The position numbers were made by a program, and so were the translations under genes. Source: an uncultured Agathobacter sp. (GTDB taxonomy: Bacteria; Bacillota; Clostridia; Lachnospirales; Lachnospiraceae). From it: 64,000 nt of DNA. The DNA lies in NCBI GenBank assembly GCA_934307695.1, contig CAKRCS010000008.1:1-64000 (forward strand). Direction: 5' to 3'. Below, in pieces: positions 24,772 to 33,711 of this stretch (the stretch's first letter is position 1; the number at the start of each line of letters is the position of its first letter). The notes under the pieces were generated by a model. That model was given only the letters and a program-made list of their open reading frames with translations. It was not told the origin of the DNA and did not search any database.

Positions 24772-26223
24772 ATGAATAAAATCCTTTTTGCAGCATCAGA
24801 GTGTGTACCATTTATTAAAACAGGAGGTCTTGCAGATGTATGCGGGGCACTTCCGAAGGAGTTTGATAAGGAATACTGGGATGTGAGGGTTGTAATACCG
24901 AATTATAGCTGCATTCCGGAGCATTTCCGCAATCAGTTTGAGTATGTAGCGCATTTTTGGATGTCTGCAGGCCCATATATTCAGAACAAATATGTAGGTA
25001 TCCTCCAGTACAAGATGGACGGCATTACCTACTACTTTATTGACAATCAGGAGTATTTCAACGGATTTACCCCGTATGGCAATGTCCTTTATGATATCGA
25101 GAAGTTTACCTTCTTTGACAAGGCGGTTCTTTCTATGCTGAAGCACATTGACTTCCGCCCGGATATCATTCACTGCCATGACTGGCAGGCAGGTCTGATC
25201 CCGGTATATCTGAAGAATGAATTTTCGGCAGATGATTTCTACTGGGGAATCAAGACGATCATGACCATACATAACCTGAAGTTCCAGGGCGTATGGGACA
25301 TCAAGACGATGCAGGGCTTTACCGGTTTCTCCGCAGACCTGTTCACACCGGACAAGCTGGAGTTCAAGAAGGATGCCAACATGTTAAAGGGTGGTCTTGT
25401 GTATGCGGATTATATCACCACGGTAAGCGATACCTACGCGCAGGAGATCCAGAGCGAATATTACGGCGAGGGCTTGAACGGACTGCTATCTGCGAGACAT
25501 TTTGATATGCAGGGAATCGTAAACGGAATTGATTACAAGGTTTACGATCCGAATACCGATCCGAAGATCTATATCAACTATGATTTGGAGTCTTTCCGCA
25601 AGAAAAAGGCGATGAACAAGGAAAAGCTTCAGGCAGAGCTTGGACTTGCGGTTGATAAGAAGAAGTACATGATCGGTCTGATCTCACGTTTGACAGACCA
25701 GAAGGGACTCGACCTCATCGATTACGCGATGGAGGGCATCACGGATGAATTTACACAGTTCGTTGTGATCGGCACCGGAGAGGGACAGTATGAGAATCTG
25801 TTCCGCCACTACGCATGGAAGTACCCGGATCGTGTATCTGCAAATATCTGCTATTCGGATGACCTTGCGCACAAGCTCTACGCGGCGGCGGATGCATTTT
25901 TGATGCCATCCCGGTTTGAACCGTGTGGACTTACCCAGCTGATCTCGTTCCGCTACGGAACGGTTCCGATTGTGCGAGAGACCGGAGGCTTAAAGGATAC
26001 GGTCGAGGCATTTAATGAGTACGAGAACACGGGTGACGGCTTTTCCTTCGCAAATTACAATGCAGATGAAATGCTTCGCGTGATCAACTACTCAAAGCAC
26101 ATCTATTTTGACAAAAAACGTCAGTGGAATCAGATGATTGAGCGTGGAATGACGAAGGATTTCTCATGGAATGCTTCCAAGTTCCGCTATGAAGGACTTT
26201 ACAATTATCTGATGGGTAAATAG
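24772..26223 (+). CDS. glgA: Glycogen synthase (ADP-glucose type, GT5)
   Basis: 483 residues. It transfers glucose from ADP-glucose to glycogen. The ADP-glucose-binding motif KTGGLADVCGALPK is at residues 16-29. DWQAGLIPVYL is at about 136-146, the start of the C-terminal GT-B half reads YMIGLISRLTDQKGLDLI (about 300), and PSRFEPCGLTQLISFRYGTVPIVRETGGLKDTV at about 380-413 contains the catalytic E-x7-E. AGGGGG precedes the ATG. Other glg genes are not in the window. A strong terminator 7 nt after the stop ends the transcript. Confidence 0.97.
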   Translation: MNKILFAASECVPFIKTGGLADVCGALPKEFDKEYWDVRVVIPNYSCIPEHFRNQFEYVAHFWMSAGPYIQNKYVGILQYKMDGITYYFIDNQEYFNGFTPYGNVLYDIEKFTFFDKAVLSMLKHIDFRPDIIHCHDWQAGLIPVYLKNEFSADDFYWGIKTIMTIHNLKFQGVWDIKTMQGFTGFSADLFTPDKLEFKKDANMLKGGLVYADYITTVSDTYAQEIQSEYYGEGLNGLLSARHFDMQGIVNGIDYKVYDPNTDPKIYINYDLESFRKKKAMNKEKLQAELGLAVDKKKYMIGLISRLTDQKGLDLIDYAMEGITDEFTQFVVIGTGEGQYENLFRHYAWKYPDRVSANICYSDDLAHKLYAAADAFLMPSRFEPCGLTQLISFRYGTVPIVRETGGLKDTVEAFNEYENTGDGFSFANYNADEMLRVINYSKHIYFDKKRQWNQMIERGMTKDFSWNASKFRYEGLYNYLMGK

Positions 26224-26229
26224 AGAATT

Positions 26230-26263
26230 AAAGCGAGAATAATCTGTTTATTCTCGCTTTTTT
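26230..26263 (+). terminator. glgA terminator
   Basis: A 13-bp perfect stem AAAGCGAGAATAA (26230-26242) / TTATTCTCGCTTT (26248-26260), loop TCTGT, followed by more T. The T-run abuts the ribosome site of the next gene. Confidence 0.9.
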
Positions 26264-26276
26264 GGAGGTTGGATTT

Positions 26277-28976
26277 ATGGCAACAAAGAGAAGAACTTCT
26301 GGCAGCCGTGCTTCGGGGCGTTCTTCTTCAGGAAGAAAGACAAAAAAAGAACGTATGCAGGAGATGGAGCGCAAGGCGGCTTTCCGCGAGGAGATCATCC
26401 TCTGGATCGTGGTTGCGGTTTCTCTGATCCTGTTTATCAGCAATTTCGGGGTCGGCGGCAAGGTCGGCAACGCGATCAGCGGGATTCTTTTTGGAATTTT
26501 TGGCATTATCGCGTATGTTTTCCCGGTGATCCTTTTAGTTGGCAGCTTTTTTGCCGTGTCGAACAAGGGTAACTTTTCTGCGACGATCAAGATCGTGTCT
26601 GCTATTTTGCTGGCGCTGTTTTTATGCTTGTTCGCAGCACTTTTGTCGGAAGCTGACACCGTGATGAAGCCGGTGGAGGCATTCAAGTTCTGCATGGAGA
26701 ACAAAAAGGGCGGCGGCATCTGTGGAGGAACGCTTGCATATTTGCTGGTTCCGGCATTCGGGCGTATCGGCACTTATATTATTGACATTATTGTCCTCAT
26801 TATCGCGCTTGTTCTCATCACCGGCAAATCTGCGATGAAAGGCATGAAGCATCAGGGACAGAAGGTATACGAGTCTGCGAAGGAGAGTAATGAACGCTAT
26901 CAGGAGTACCGCGAGTACAAGGCGCAGGAGCGCGAGAAGCGACGTCTGGACAACAAGGTAAGCGGTGTCTCCGCTGACACGAAGATCGATACGGCGGAAC
27001 AGGACAATTCAGATAAGCTTTCCGAGCTTCGCGTGGACAATGCAATCGACCTCCCGAAGGTCAAGGAAGAGAGCAGGGTACTGCTAAATTCTTCCGGCGA
27101 GATTACCCATCCGACAGAGCCACAGGCGATCCCGGAGCCGGAAGCTGAGCTGGAACCTGAGCCGATCCGTTCCGTCACACCGATGATCTCCGGCAATTTT
27201 TCAAGGGATTCACATACCGCAGAATCCGACAATATGCGAAAGATCGTTCCGATGCGTTCAGAGAGCGCAGCCGGCTTTGTGGCAAATACGACGCTTCACG
27301 AGGCACCAAAGCCCGTGACAAGCGTACCGGAGGAGCCGGATATGCCGGTATTTCCGGATCCTGCAACGGCGGAGGCACCAGAGCAGGAGGAGACGATTCC
27401 ATCCAGAAAGCCGAAGCAGACCGCGGAGGAGATCAAGCAGGGTGTGCAGGAGGTGTCGGACGAGATCGACCAGACCGCCGCTTTGGTGAAGCGCTATGTA
27501 TTCCCGCCAATCGAACTTTTGAAGAAGCCTTCCGGCAACAAGGCGGGCAACTCGGAGAGCAGCCTGCGTGAGACGGCAGCCAAGCTCGAACAGACGCTAA
27601 AGACCTTCGGCGTGAATGTCACGGTCACGAACATCAGCTGTGGACCGGCAGTAACGCGCTATGAGGTACAGCCGGAGATGGGGGTAAAGGTAAGCAAGAT
27701 CGTTGGTCTTGCCGATGATATCAAGTTGAATCTCGCGGCTGCGGACATCCGTATCGAGGCACCGATCCCCGGAAAGGCTGCTGTCGGTATCGAGGTGCCG
27801 AACAAAGAGAATGTCATGGTTTCCTTCCGCGAGCTGATCGAGGACAGCGAGTTTAAGAATGCCAAGTCGAATATCACTTTTGCGGTCGGACGCGACATCG
27901 CCGGAAAGGTAAAGGTTGCAGACATTGCAAAGATGCCACACCTTCTGATCGCGGGTGCTACCGGTTCCGGTAAGTCTGTATGTATCAACACGATCATCAT
28001 GAGTATTTTGTATAAGGCAGATCCAAACGATGTCAAGCTGCTCATGATCGACCCGAAGGTGGTTGAGCTTAGTGTATACAACGGCATTCCGCATCTTATG
28101 ATTCCGGTTGTGACCGATCCGAAGAAGGCAGCAGGCGCACTCAACTGGGCGGTGCAGGAGATGACCACCCGTTACGAGATGTTCGCGGAGTGCGGTGTGC
28201 GTGACATCAATGGCTATAATGCCAAGGTGGAGCAGCTTACACCGATCGAGGGGCAGGAGATGCCGAAAAAAATGCCGCAGATCGTCATTATCGTGGACGA
28301 GCTGGCAGACCTTATGATGGTCGCATCGGCGGATGTCGAGGAAGCAATCTGCCGCTTGGCACAGCTTGCAAGAGCGTGCGGTATCCATCTGGTCATCGCA
28401 ACACAGCGTCCTTCCGTCAATGTCATCACGGGACTGATCAAGGCGAACATGCCGAGCCGTATCGCGTTTGCAGTTACCTCCGGTGTGGACTCAAGAACCA
28501 TCCTTGATATGGTAGGCGCGGAAAAGCTGCTCGGAAAGGGCGATATGCTGTTTTATCCGCAGGGCATCCCGAAGCCTCTGCGTGTGCAGGGCGCGTTTGT
28601 ATCCGACAAGGAGGTTGCGGATGTGGTTGACTTCTTAAAGTCCAATAACGGCGCAGCGTCTTACAGCGAGGATGTACAAAAGAAGATGGAGAGCCTGCAA
28701 AGCTCTGCCAATCAGACAGTGTCCATCTCCGATTCCGATACCGGAGCGGACGGCAGGGATTCCTATTTCAACGAGGCTGCCAGGATCATCATCGACAAGG
28801 ACAAGGCATCCATCGGTATGCTGCAGCGCTACTTAAAGGTAGGCTTTAACCGCGCGGCGCGTATCATGGATCAGCTTGAGGAGGCAGGCATCGTCGGACC
28901 GGAGGAGGGAACGAAGCCGAGAAAGGTTTTGATGAGCCCGGAAGAATTTGAGCAGTTTGTTGACGAAATGGGCTGA
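26277..28976 (+). CDS. ftsK: DNA translocase FtsK/SpoIIIE
   Basis: 899 residues. The N-terminal region has about four membrane segments (residues about 30-190), followed by an acidic, proline-rich linker (about 230-400). The motor has the FtsK alpha/beta domains ([27 protein letters not shown]), Walker A GATGSGKS (about 560), the Walker B region [13 protein letters not shown], and the motif [16 protein letters not shown]. The C-terminal gamma winged helix ([29 protein letters not shown]) reads SRS/KOPS sites. It moves chromosomes at division and into the forespore. I start at ATG 26277, 8 nt after GGAGG; a TTG upstream at 26262 overlaps the glgA terminator. FtsK versus SpoIIIE cannot be separated on sequence. 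Confidence 0.96.
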   Translation: MATKRRTSGSRASGRSSSGRKTKKERMQEMERKAAFREEIILWIVVAVSLILFISNFGVGGKVGNAISGILFGIFGIIAYVFPVILLVGSFFAVSNKGNFSATIKIVSAILLALFLCLFAALLSEADTVMKPVEAFKFCMENKKGGGICGGTLAYLLVPAFGRIGTYIIDIIVLIIALVLITGKSAMKGMKHQGQKVYESAKESNERYQEYREYKAQEREKRRLDNKVSGVSADTKIDTAEQDNSDKLSELRVDNAIDLPKVKEESRVLLNSSGEITHPTEPQAIPEPEAELEPEPIRSVTPMISGNFSRDSHTAESDNMRKIVPMRSESAAGFVANTTLHEAPKPVTSVPEEPDMPVFPDPATAEAPEQEETIPSRKPKQTAEEIKQGVQEVSDEIDQTAALVKRYVFPPIELLKKPSGNKAGNSESSLRETAAKLEQTLKTFGVNVTVTNISCGPAVTRYEVQPEMGVKVSKIVGLADDIKLNLAAADIRIEAPIPGKAAVGIEVPNKENVMVSFRELIEDSEFKNAKSNITFAVGRDIAGKVKVADIAKMPHLLIAGATGSGKSVCINTIIMSILYKADPNDVKLLMIDPKVVELSVYNGIPHLMIPVVTDPKKAAGALNWAVQEMTTRYEMFAECGVRDINGYNAKVEQLTPIEGQEMPKKMPQIVIIVDELADLMMVASADVEEAICRLAQLARACGIHLVIATQRPSVNVITGLIKANMPSRIAFAVTSGVDSRTILDMVGAEKLLGKGDMLFYPQGIPKPLRVQGAFVSDKEVADVVDFLKSNNGAASYSEDVQKKMESLQSSANQTVSISDSDTGADGRDSYFNEAARIIIDKDKASIGMLQRYLKVGFNRAARIMDQLEEAGIVGPEEGTKPRKVLMSPEEFEQFVDEMG

Positions 28977-29023
28977 AAGTGATAAACATATTAACATACA
29001 TTAAATTGCAGGAGGATAAGGGT

Positions 29024-30694
29024 TTGAAATCAGATATTGAAATCGCGCAGAGCGCGGAAATGATGCATATAAGAGATGTGGCAGCCTCTTTGGATATCAG
29101 TGAGGACGATCTTGAATTTTACGGAAAGTATAAGGCAAAGCTCTCGGATGAACTGATCGAGCAGGTACAGTCGAACCCGGATGGCAAGCTGATCCTTGTG
29201 ACAGCGATCAACCCGACTCCTGCAGGAGAGGGCAAGACAACAACGAGTGTCGGACTTGGCGAGGCGTTTGGAAAGCTTGGGAAAAAGGCAGTGATCGCAC
29301 TCCGTGAGCCTTCCCTCGGACCGTGCTTCGGCATCAAGGGAGGAGCGGCAGGCGGCGGCTACGCACAGGTTGTCCCGATGGAGGATCTCAATCTCCATTT
29401 TACCGGGGATTTCCATGCAATCACCTCCGCAAACAACCTGTTGGCAGCGCTTCTGGACAATCACATCCAGCAGGGCAATGAGCTTGGAATCGATCCGCGA
29501 CAGGTAACGTGGAAGCGCTGCATGGATATGAACGACCGTGTACTGCGCAATATCGTTGTCGGACTCGGCAGCAAGATGGACGGAATGGTGCGTGAGGATC
29601 ATTTTGTTATCACGGTTGCATCCGAGATCATGGCGATCTTATGCCTTGCAGATGACATGAAGGATCTCAAGCGCCGTCTCGGCAACATCATCGTCGCATA
29701 TACGTTCGACGGCAAGCCGGTGACTGCCAATGACTTGAAGGCAACCGGAGCAATGGCTGCGCTTCTTAAGGATGCGTTAAAGCCGAACCTGATCCAGACC
29801 TTAGAGCATACGCCTGCGATCGTACACGGAGGACCATTTGCAAATATCGCACACGGCTGCAATAGTGTGCGTGCGACCAGGACCGCGTTAAAACTCGCGG
29901 ATTATGTTGTGACGGAGGCAGGCTTTGGTGCTGACCTCGGCGCTGAGAAGTTCTTCGATATCAAGTGCCGCAAGGCGGGACTTACACCGGATGCGGTCGT
30001 GCTTGTCGCTACGATCCGCGCACTCAAATACAATGGCGGCATTGCAAAGGAAAACCTCTCCGAGGAGAATCTGGACGCGCTCGCACGCGGAATCGTCAAT
30101 CTGGAGAAGCACATTGAGAATCTGCAGAAGTATGGCGTGCCGGTCATCGTGACCTTAAACTCCTTCGTGACGGACAGCGAAGCGGAGACTGCTTACGTTG
30201 AGAAGTTCTGCAGGGAGCATGACTGTGAGTTTGCGTTATCCGAAGTATGGGAGAAGGGTGGCGAAGGTGGAATTGCCCTTGCAAACAAGGTACTCCATAC
30301 GCTAGAGACAAAAGAGAGCCATTTTGCACCGCTTTATAAGGATGAGCTTTCCATCAAGGAGAAGATTGAGACAATCGCAAAGGAAATTTATGGTGCGTCT
30401 GCGGTAACGTACGCACCGGCTGCGGAGAAGGAAATCGCAAGAATCACAGAGCTTGGCTTTGGTAATTTCCCGGTCTGCATGGCAAAGACGCAGTATTCCT
30501 TATCCGACGATCCGAAGAAGCTCGGCCGCCCGGAGAACTTTACCTTGAATGTTCGTGAAATCTATGTATCTGCTGGTGCAGAATTTGTTGTTGCGATCAA
30601 CGGATCGATCATGACCATGCCGGGATTATCCAAAAATCCTGCGGCTTATGGAATCGATGTCAGTGATGACGGAACGATCACCGGACTGTTTTAA
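29024..30694 (+). CDS. fhs: Formate--tetrahydrofolate ligase
   Basis: 556 residues, exactly the family length when started at TTG 29024, where GGAGG lies 8 nt upstream and the protein begins with the family's [10 protein letters not shown]. The frame extends upstream to 28979 without a ribosome site. The ATP loop [44 protein letters not shown] is at about 58-101. [16 protein letters not shown] and the C-terminal [14 protein letters not shown] are also typical. It makes 10-formyl-THF from formate, THF and ATP, as used in purine synthesis and in acetogenic C1 flow. FolD follows 8 nt later, together forming a C1-folate module. It starts 47 nt after ftsK, possibly by read-through. Confidence 0.97.
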   Translation: MKSDIEIAQSAEMMHIRDVAASLDISEDDLEFYGKYKAKLSDELIEQVQSNPDGKLILVTAINPTPAGEGKTTTSVGLGEAFGKLGKKAVIALREPSLGPCFGIKGGAAGGGYAQVVPMEDLNLHFTGDFHAITSANNLLAALLDNHIQQGNELGIDPRQVTWKRCMDMNDRVLRNIVVGLGSKMDGMVREDHFVITVASEIMAILCLADDMKDLKRRLGNIIVAYTFDGKPVTANDLKATGAMAALLKDALKPNLIQTLEHTPAIVHGGPFANIAHGCNSVRATRTALKLADYVVTEAGFGADLGAEKFFDIKCRKAGLTPDAVVLVATIRALKYNGGIAKENLSEENLDALARGIVNLEKHIENLQKYGVPVIVTLNSFVTDSEAETAYVEKFCREHDCEFALSEVWEKGGEGGIALANKVLHTLETKESHFAPLYKDELSIKEKIETIAKEIYGASAVTYAPAAEKEIARITELGFGNFPVCMAKTQYSLSDDPKKLGRPENFTLNVREIYVSAGAEFVVAINGSIMTMPGLSKNPAAYGIDVSDDGTITGLF

Positions 30695-30702
30695 GGAGAA
30701 TT

Positions 30703-31548
30703 ATGGCTGAAATAATTAACGGAAAAGAAATCTCTGCTGCCTTAAAGGATGACTTAAAGGCGGAGGTTGCCGCATTAAAGAAAGCGGGAAAGTCCTGCTG
30801 TCTTGCGGTGATACAGGTAGGATGCGATCCCGCATCCAGCGTATATGTCGGGAATAAAAAGAAGGCTTGTGCATATATTGGAATTGAATCGCGCTCGTAT
30901 GAGCTTTTGGAGGAGACAACGGAGGAGGAGCTTTTGGCTTTGGTTGCGAAGCTGAATGCAGATGACACAGTACACGGAATCCTCTGCCAGCTCCCGCTGC
31001 CGAAGCATATCTGTGAGGATCATATCATAAAGGCAATCTCCCCGCACAAGGATGTGGATGGTTTTCATCCGCAGAATGTGGGAGCGCTTGTGATCGGACA
31101 GCAGGGCTTTGTCTCCTGCACACCGGCAGGTATCATCGAGCTTCTTCACAGAAGTAATATCCAGATCGACGGAAAGCATTGCGTGGTTGTCGGAAGAAGC
31201 AATATTGTCGGCAAGCCGATGGCACTTCTGATGCTACGAGAAAATGCGACGGTCACGGTATGCCATTCACACACGAAGAACTTGCAGGAGATCTGCAAAG
31301 AGGCGGATATCCTGATTGTTGCGATCGGCAAGCCGAAGTTTATTGACCACACTTATATCAAAGAGGGTGCAGTTGTGATCGATGTAGGAATCCACCGTGG
31401 TGAGGCTAACAAGCTGTGCGGCGATGTGGATTTTGACGACGTTGCCGGACATACCAGCGCGATCACTCCGGTTCCGGGTGGCGTCGGACCAATGACAATT
31501 GCCATGCTCATGAAAAACTGTGTGGAAGCTATGAAACTGTATTCCTAA
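30703..31548 (+). CDS. folD: Bifunctional methylene-THF dehydrogenase / methenyl-THF cyclohydrolase
   Basis: 281 residues. Conserved segments are VGCDPASSVYVGNKKKACAYIGI with the catalytic Tyr and Lys (about 38-56), GILCQLPLPKHI (about 90-101), DVDGFHP, the nucleotide-binding GRSNIVGKPMALLML (about 163-177) and VTPVPGGVGPMTIAML near the end (here ITPVPGGVGP). It interconverts 5,10-methylene-THF and 10-formyl-THF, working directly with Fhs upstream, whose product is its substrate. It is cotranscribed with fhs (8-nt gap, with AAGGAG in the gap). Confidence 0.97.
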   Translation: MAEIINGKEISAALKDDLKAEVAALKKAGKSCCLAVIQVGCDPASSVYVGNKKKACAYIGIESRSYELLEETTEEELLALVAKLNADDTVHGILCQLPLPKHICEDHIIKAISPHKDVDGFHPQNVGALVIGQQGFVSCTPAGIIELLHRSNIQIDGKHCVVVGRSNIVGKPMALLMLRENATVTVCHSHTKNLQEICKEADILIVAIGKPKFIDHTYIKEGAVVIDVGIHRGEANKLCGDVDFDDVAGHTSAITPVPGGVGPMTIAMLMKNCVEAMKLYS

Positions 31549-31571
31549 TATTTCTTAAGGGGATTTGATAT

Positions 31572-32855
31572 ATGAAATGTATTTATTGTGGCGCTGAAAT
31601 GCCGGATGGCAGCGTTTTTTGCGCAAGATGCGGAAGAGAAGTCCAGATCATTCAGAATATGGAGGCACTTGAGGATGAGTATCTTGCAGGAATCTTAGAG
31701 CAGGGACAACAGAACAAGCCGGGAACTTCTTCCGCCGAGGCAAAACGCAAAAAGCAGGAGGCAATGCGCAGGGAACAGGAACGGCGCAAAAAGAAAAAAC
31801 GCCTGACCATTTTTTACTGTGTGCTCGCAGTCCTCATTGTGTGCGGCATCGGAGTGGGACTCTACATCAGGCATACGATCGATGTGGAGCATGCCAATTC
31901 TGCGGATTATCAGATCATGAAGGCACAGGAGGCATACGCAGCCGGCGACTATAAGACAGCGATCACCTATTATGAGAATGCCTGCAATTTGGACAACAGC
32001 AATCTGGAGGTAAAGCTCACGCTTGCGGGGCTGTATTTTGAACGCAAGGATTACGATTCCGCGCTGCTTCTGTATCTGGAGGTGCTTGAGGCAGATCCGC
32101 AGAATGTGAAGTGCTACCAGAATCTGATCGCAATCTATGAATATAAGAACAAGACGGATGAGATCATCGCACTCAGCAAGAACGTCACAGACCCGGATAT
32201 TCTGGCACTGTTTTCGGATTACATCGTCAATGCCCCAACCTTTAGTGTGGAGGGTGGCAAGTACAATAAATACCTTGAAGTGGCACTTGCATCTGATGCC
32301 GACAATACGATCTACTACACGATGGACGGCACAGATCCGTCCGTATACGGCAGGATCTACCGCGAGCCGTTGTCTCTTGACAAGGAGGGCGAGTTCTCCA
32401 TCCGCGCGGTATGCGTCAACACGAAGAAGCTGTATAGCGACATCGTGGTGGAGGATTATGTGATCGATATTCCGGCACCGAGTATGCCGGTGGTTACACC
32501 AAACGGAGGTACCTTTGACGAGGAGACCTTGGTTTCCATTACTGTTCCACAGAATTGCACCGCTTACTATACCTGGGACGGCACGATACCAAGCGTGCTT
32601 TCCGATAAGTACATCGCGGAGATGCCGGTTCCAGACGGCAACAACATCCTCTCTGTTATGATCGTGGATGAAAAGACCGGAAAGTGGAGCGAGATCTACC
32701 GCGGCAGATTCGTATATTACCCGGTTACGGATGCGGATGTGTCGGCAGACGGTGAAGCCTCTGCTACCGGAACAATCGTGCCGGTGGATGGCAACGCAGA
32801 TGCATCGGCAGACAGCCAGACAGACACTGGTGTTGCGGCAGATGGCGCGCAGTAG
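31572..32855 (+). CDS. Zinc-ribbon, TPR and chitobiase-type domain protein, membrane anchored
   Basis: 427 residues. A zinc ribbon MKCIYCGAEMPDGSVFCARCGREV (CxxC...CxxC, residues 3-20) starts the protein, followed by a charged Lys/Arg/Glu segment and one membrane helix (about 77-97). Residues 110-200 form two to three TPR repeats (AQEAYAAGDYKTAITYYENACNLD, LAGLYFERKDYDSALLLYLEVLEADP). Two beta-sandwich modules follow, of the chitobiase/beta-hexosaminidase C-terminal type (YYTMDGTDPSVYGRIYREPLSL and YYTWDGTIPSVLSDKY). An Ala/Asp-rich tail closes it. The mixture is common in Lachnospiraceae; topology would place the zinc ribbon inside and the rest outside. It lies 23 nt after folD but seems functionally unrelated. 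Confidence 0.85.
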   Translation: MKCIYCGAEMPDGSVFCARCGREVQIIQNMEALEDEYLAGILEQGQQNKPGTSSAEAKRKKQEAMRREQERRKKKKRLTIFYCVLAVLIVCGIGVGLYIRHTIDVEHANSADYQIMKAQEAYAAGDYKTAITYYENACNLDNSNLEVKLTLAGLYFERKDYDSALLLYLEVLEADPQNVKCYQNLIAIYEYKNKTDEIIALSKNVTDPDILALFSDYIVNAPTFSVEGGKYNKYLEVALASDADNTIYYTMDGTDPSVYGRIYREPLSLDKEGEFSIRAVCVNTKKLYSDIVVEDYVIDIPAPSMPVVTPNGGTFDEETLVSITVPQNCTAYYTWDGTIPSVLSDKYIAEMPVPDGNNILSVMIVDEKTGKWSEIYRGRFVYYPVTDADVSADGEASATGTIVPVDGNADASADSQTDTGVAADGAQ

Positions 32856-32905
32856 TATTTCAGGTGTTTTGCAATAAATGCCCCGGAATAAGAAGGATTG
32901 ACTTT

Positions 32906-32943
32906 AAAAGCATCAGACCAGCGGCGCTGGCTGGTGCTTTTTT
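32906..32943 (+). terminator. Terminator after the zinc-ribbon/TPR gene
   Basis: AAAAGCA-T-CAG-A-CCAGC (32906-32922) pairs with GCTGG-CTG-G-TGCTTTT (32925-32940), with one bulge and one G-T pair, followed by TTT. It closes the ftsK-fhs-folD run. Confidence 0.85.
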
Positions 32944-32959
32944 GATCCTTTCCTGACGG

Positions 32960-32972
32960 AATCGAACCGATT
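32960..32972. promoter_or_regulatory. Possible operator before the TetR gene
   Basis: A short palindrome AATCG-AAC-CGATT lies 16 nt upstream of the tetR -35 box. Size and position would suit a regulator site, but nothing ties it to the adjacent regulator beyond position. Confidence 0.3.
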
Positions 32973-32988
32973 ATGTACGGAAATGTAA

Positions 32989-33017
32989 TTGACATGGAAA
33001 AGAAGATTATATAAAAT
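32989..33017 (+). promoter_or_regulatory. Promoter of the tetR/surface-protein unit
   Basis: TTGACA (32989-32994), a 17-nt spacer, and TAAAAT (33012-33017). A near-consensus promoter, and the only clear one ahead of the giant gene as well. Confidence 0.75.
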
Positions 33018-33039
33018 AATTGAGATGGAGTGTATCAAA

Positions 33040-33696
33040 ATGGAAAATAACCTGAACAAAACACCAAAGAGATTAGAAAAAGAGGCGATCCGGAACAAAA
33101 AGATCATTGATACGGCATTTCAGATTTTTGTGGAACGCAAGATCGAGCCGGTCAGCATGGGTGAGATCGCAGATGCGGTGGGAATTGGACGCGCGACCTT
33201 GTTCCGCTGTTATTCCAGCAAGCTGGAGCTTGTCATAGCGGTATGCTCGGCGAAGTGGAAGGAATACTTCGATGTGCTGGATGCGGTACGACCGATCTCA
33301 TCCGTCGGGGACATCCCCGCGATCGGACGTTTTATATTTACGCTGGACAGCTACATCGATATGTACCAGAACCACAAGGATTTGCTGCAATTCAATGATA
33401 ATTTTAACCACTATGTAACGCATGAGAAGGCAAAGGCGGAAATGTTCGAGGAGTTCCACCGCTCGCTGTATTCCGCGAACACCAGATTTCACCTGATGTT
33501 TGAAAAGGCGAAGGAGGACAAGACCTTCCGCACGGACATCCCGGAGGAGATTTTCTTCCGAGTGACGCTGCATTCCATGATGGCAACCTGTGTGCATTAC
33601 GCGGGCGGTTTTATCTGGGGAGCCGAGGACAACAAGGACTACACGGCAGAACTGGTTCTGCAGAAGGAAATGATCATAAATTTTGCAAAGGGTTAG
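33040..33696 (+). CDS. TetR/AcrR family transcriptional regulator
   Basis: 218 residues. The N-terminal HTH is clear: IRNKKIIDTAFQIFVERKIEPVSMGEIADAVGIGRATLFRCYSSKLELVIAVCSAKW (about residues 14-70), with the usual tyrosine replaced by R-C-Y-S-S-K. The C-terminal ligand domain does not match a named subfamily. I start at ATG 33040, with GGAG 9 nt upstream; the frame extends upstream through the promoter. The stop codon is 15 nt before the giant surface protein, and no promoter separates them, so the regulator and the surface protein should be cotranscribed. It may regulate its own unit. Confidence 0.9.
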   Translation: MENNLNKTPKRLEKEAIRNKKIIDTAFQIFVERKIEPVSMGEIADAVGIGRATLFRCYSSKLELVIAVCSAKWKEYFDVLDAVRPISSVGDIPAIGRFIFTLDSYIDMYQNHKDLLQFNDNFNHYVTHEKAKAEMFEEFHRSLYSANTRFHLMFEKAKEDKTFRTDIPEEIFFRVTLHSMMATCVHYAGGFIWGAEDNKDYTAELVLQKEMIINFAKG

Positions 33697-33711
33697 AGAG
33701 GACAAGGTATT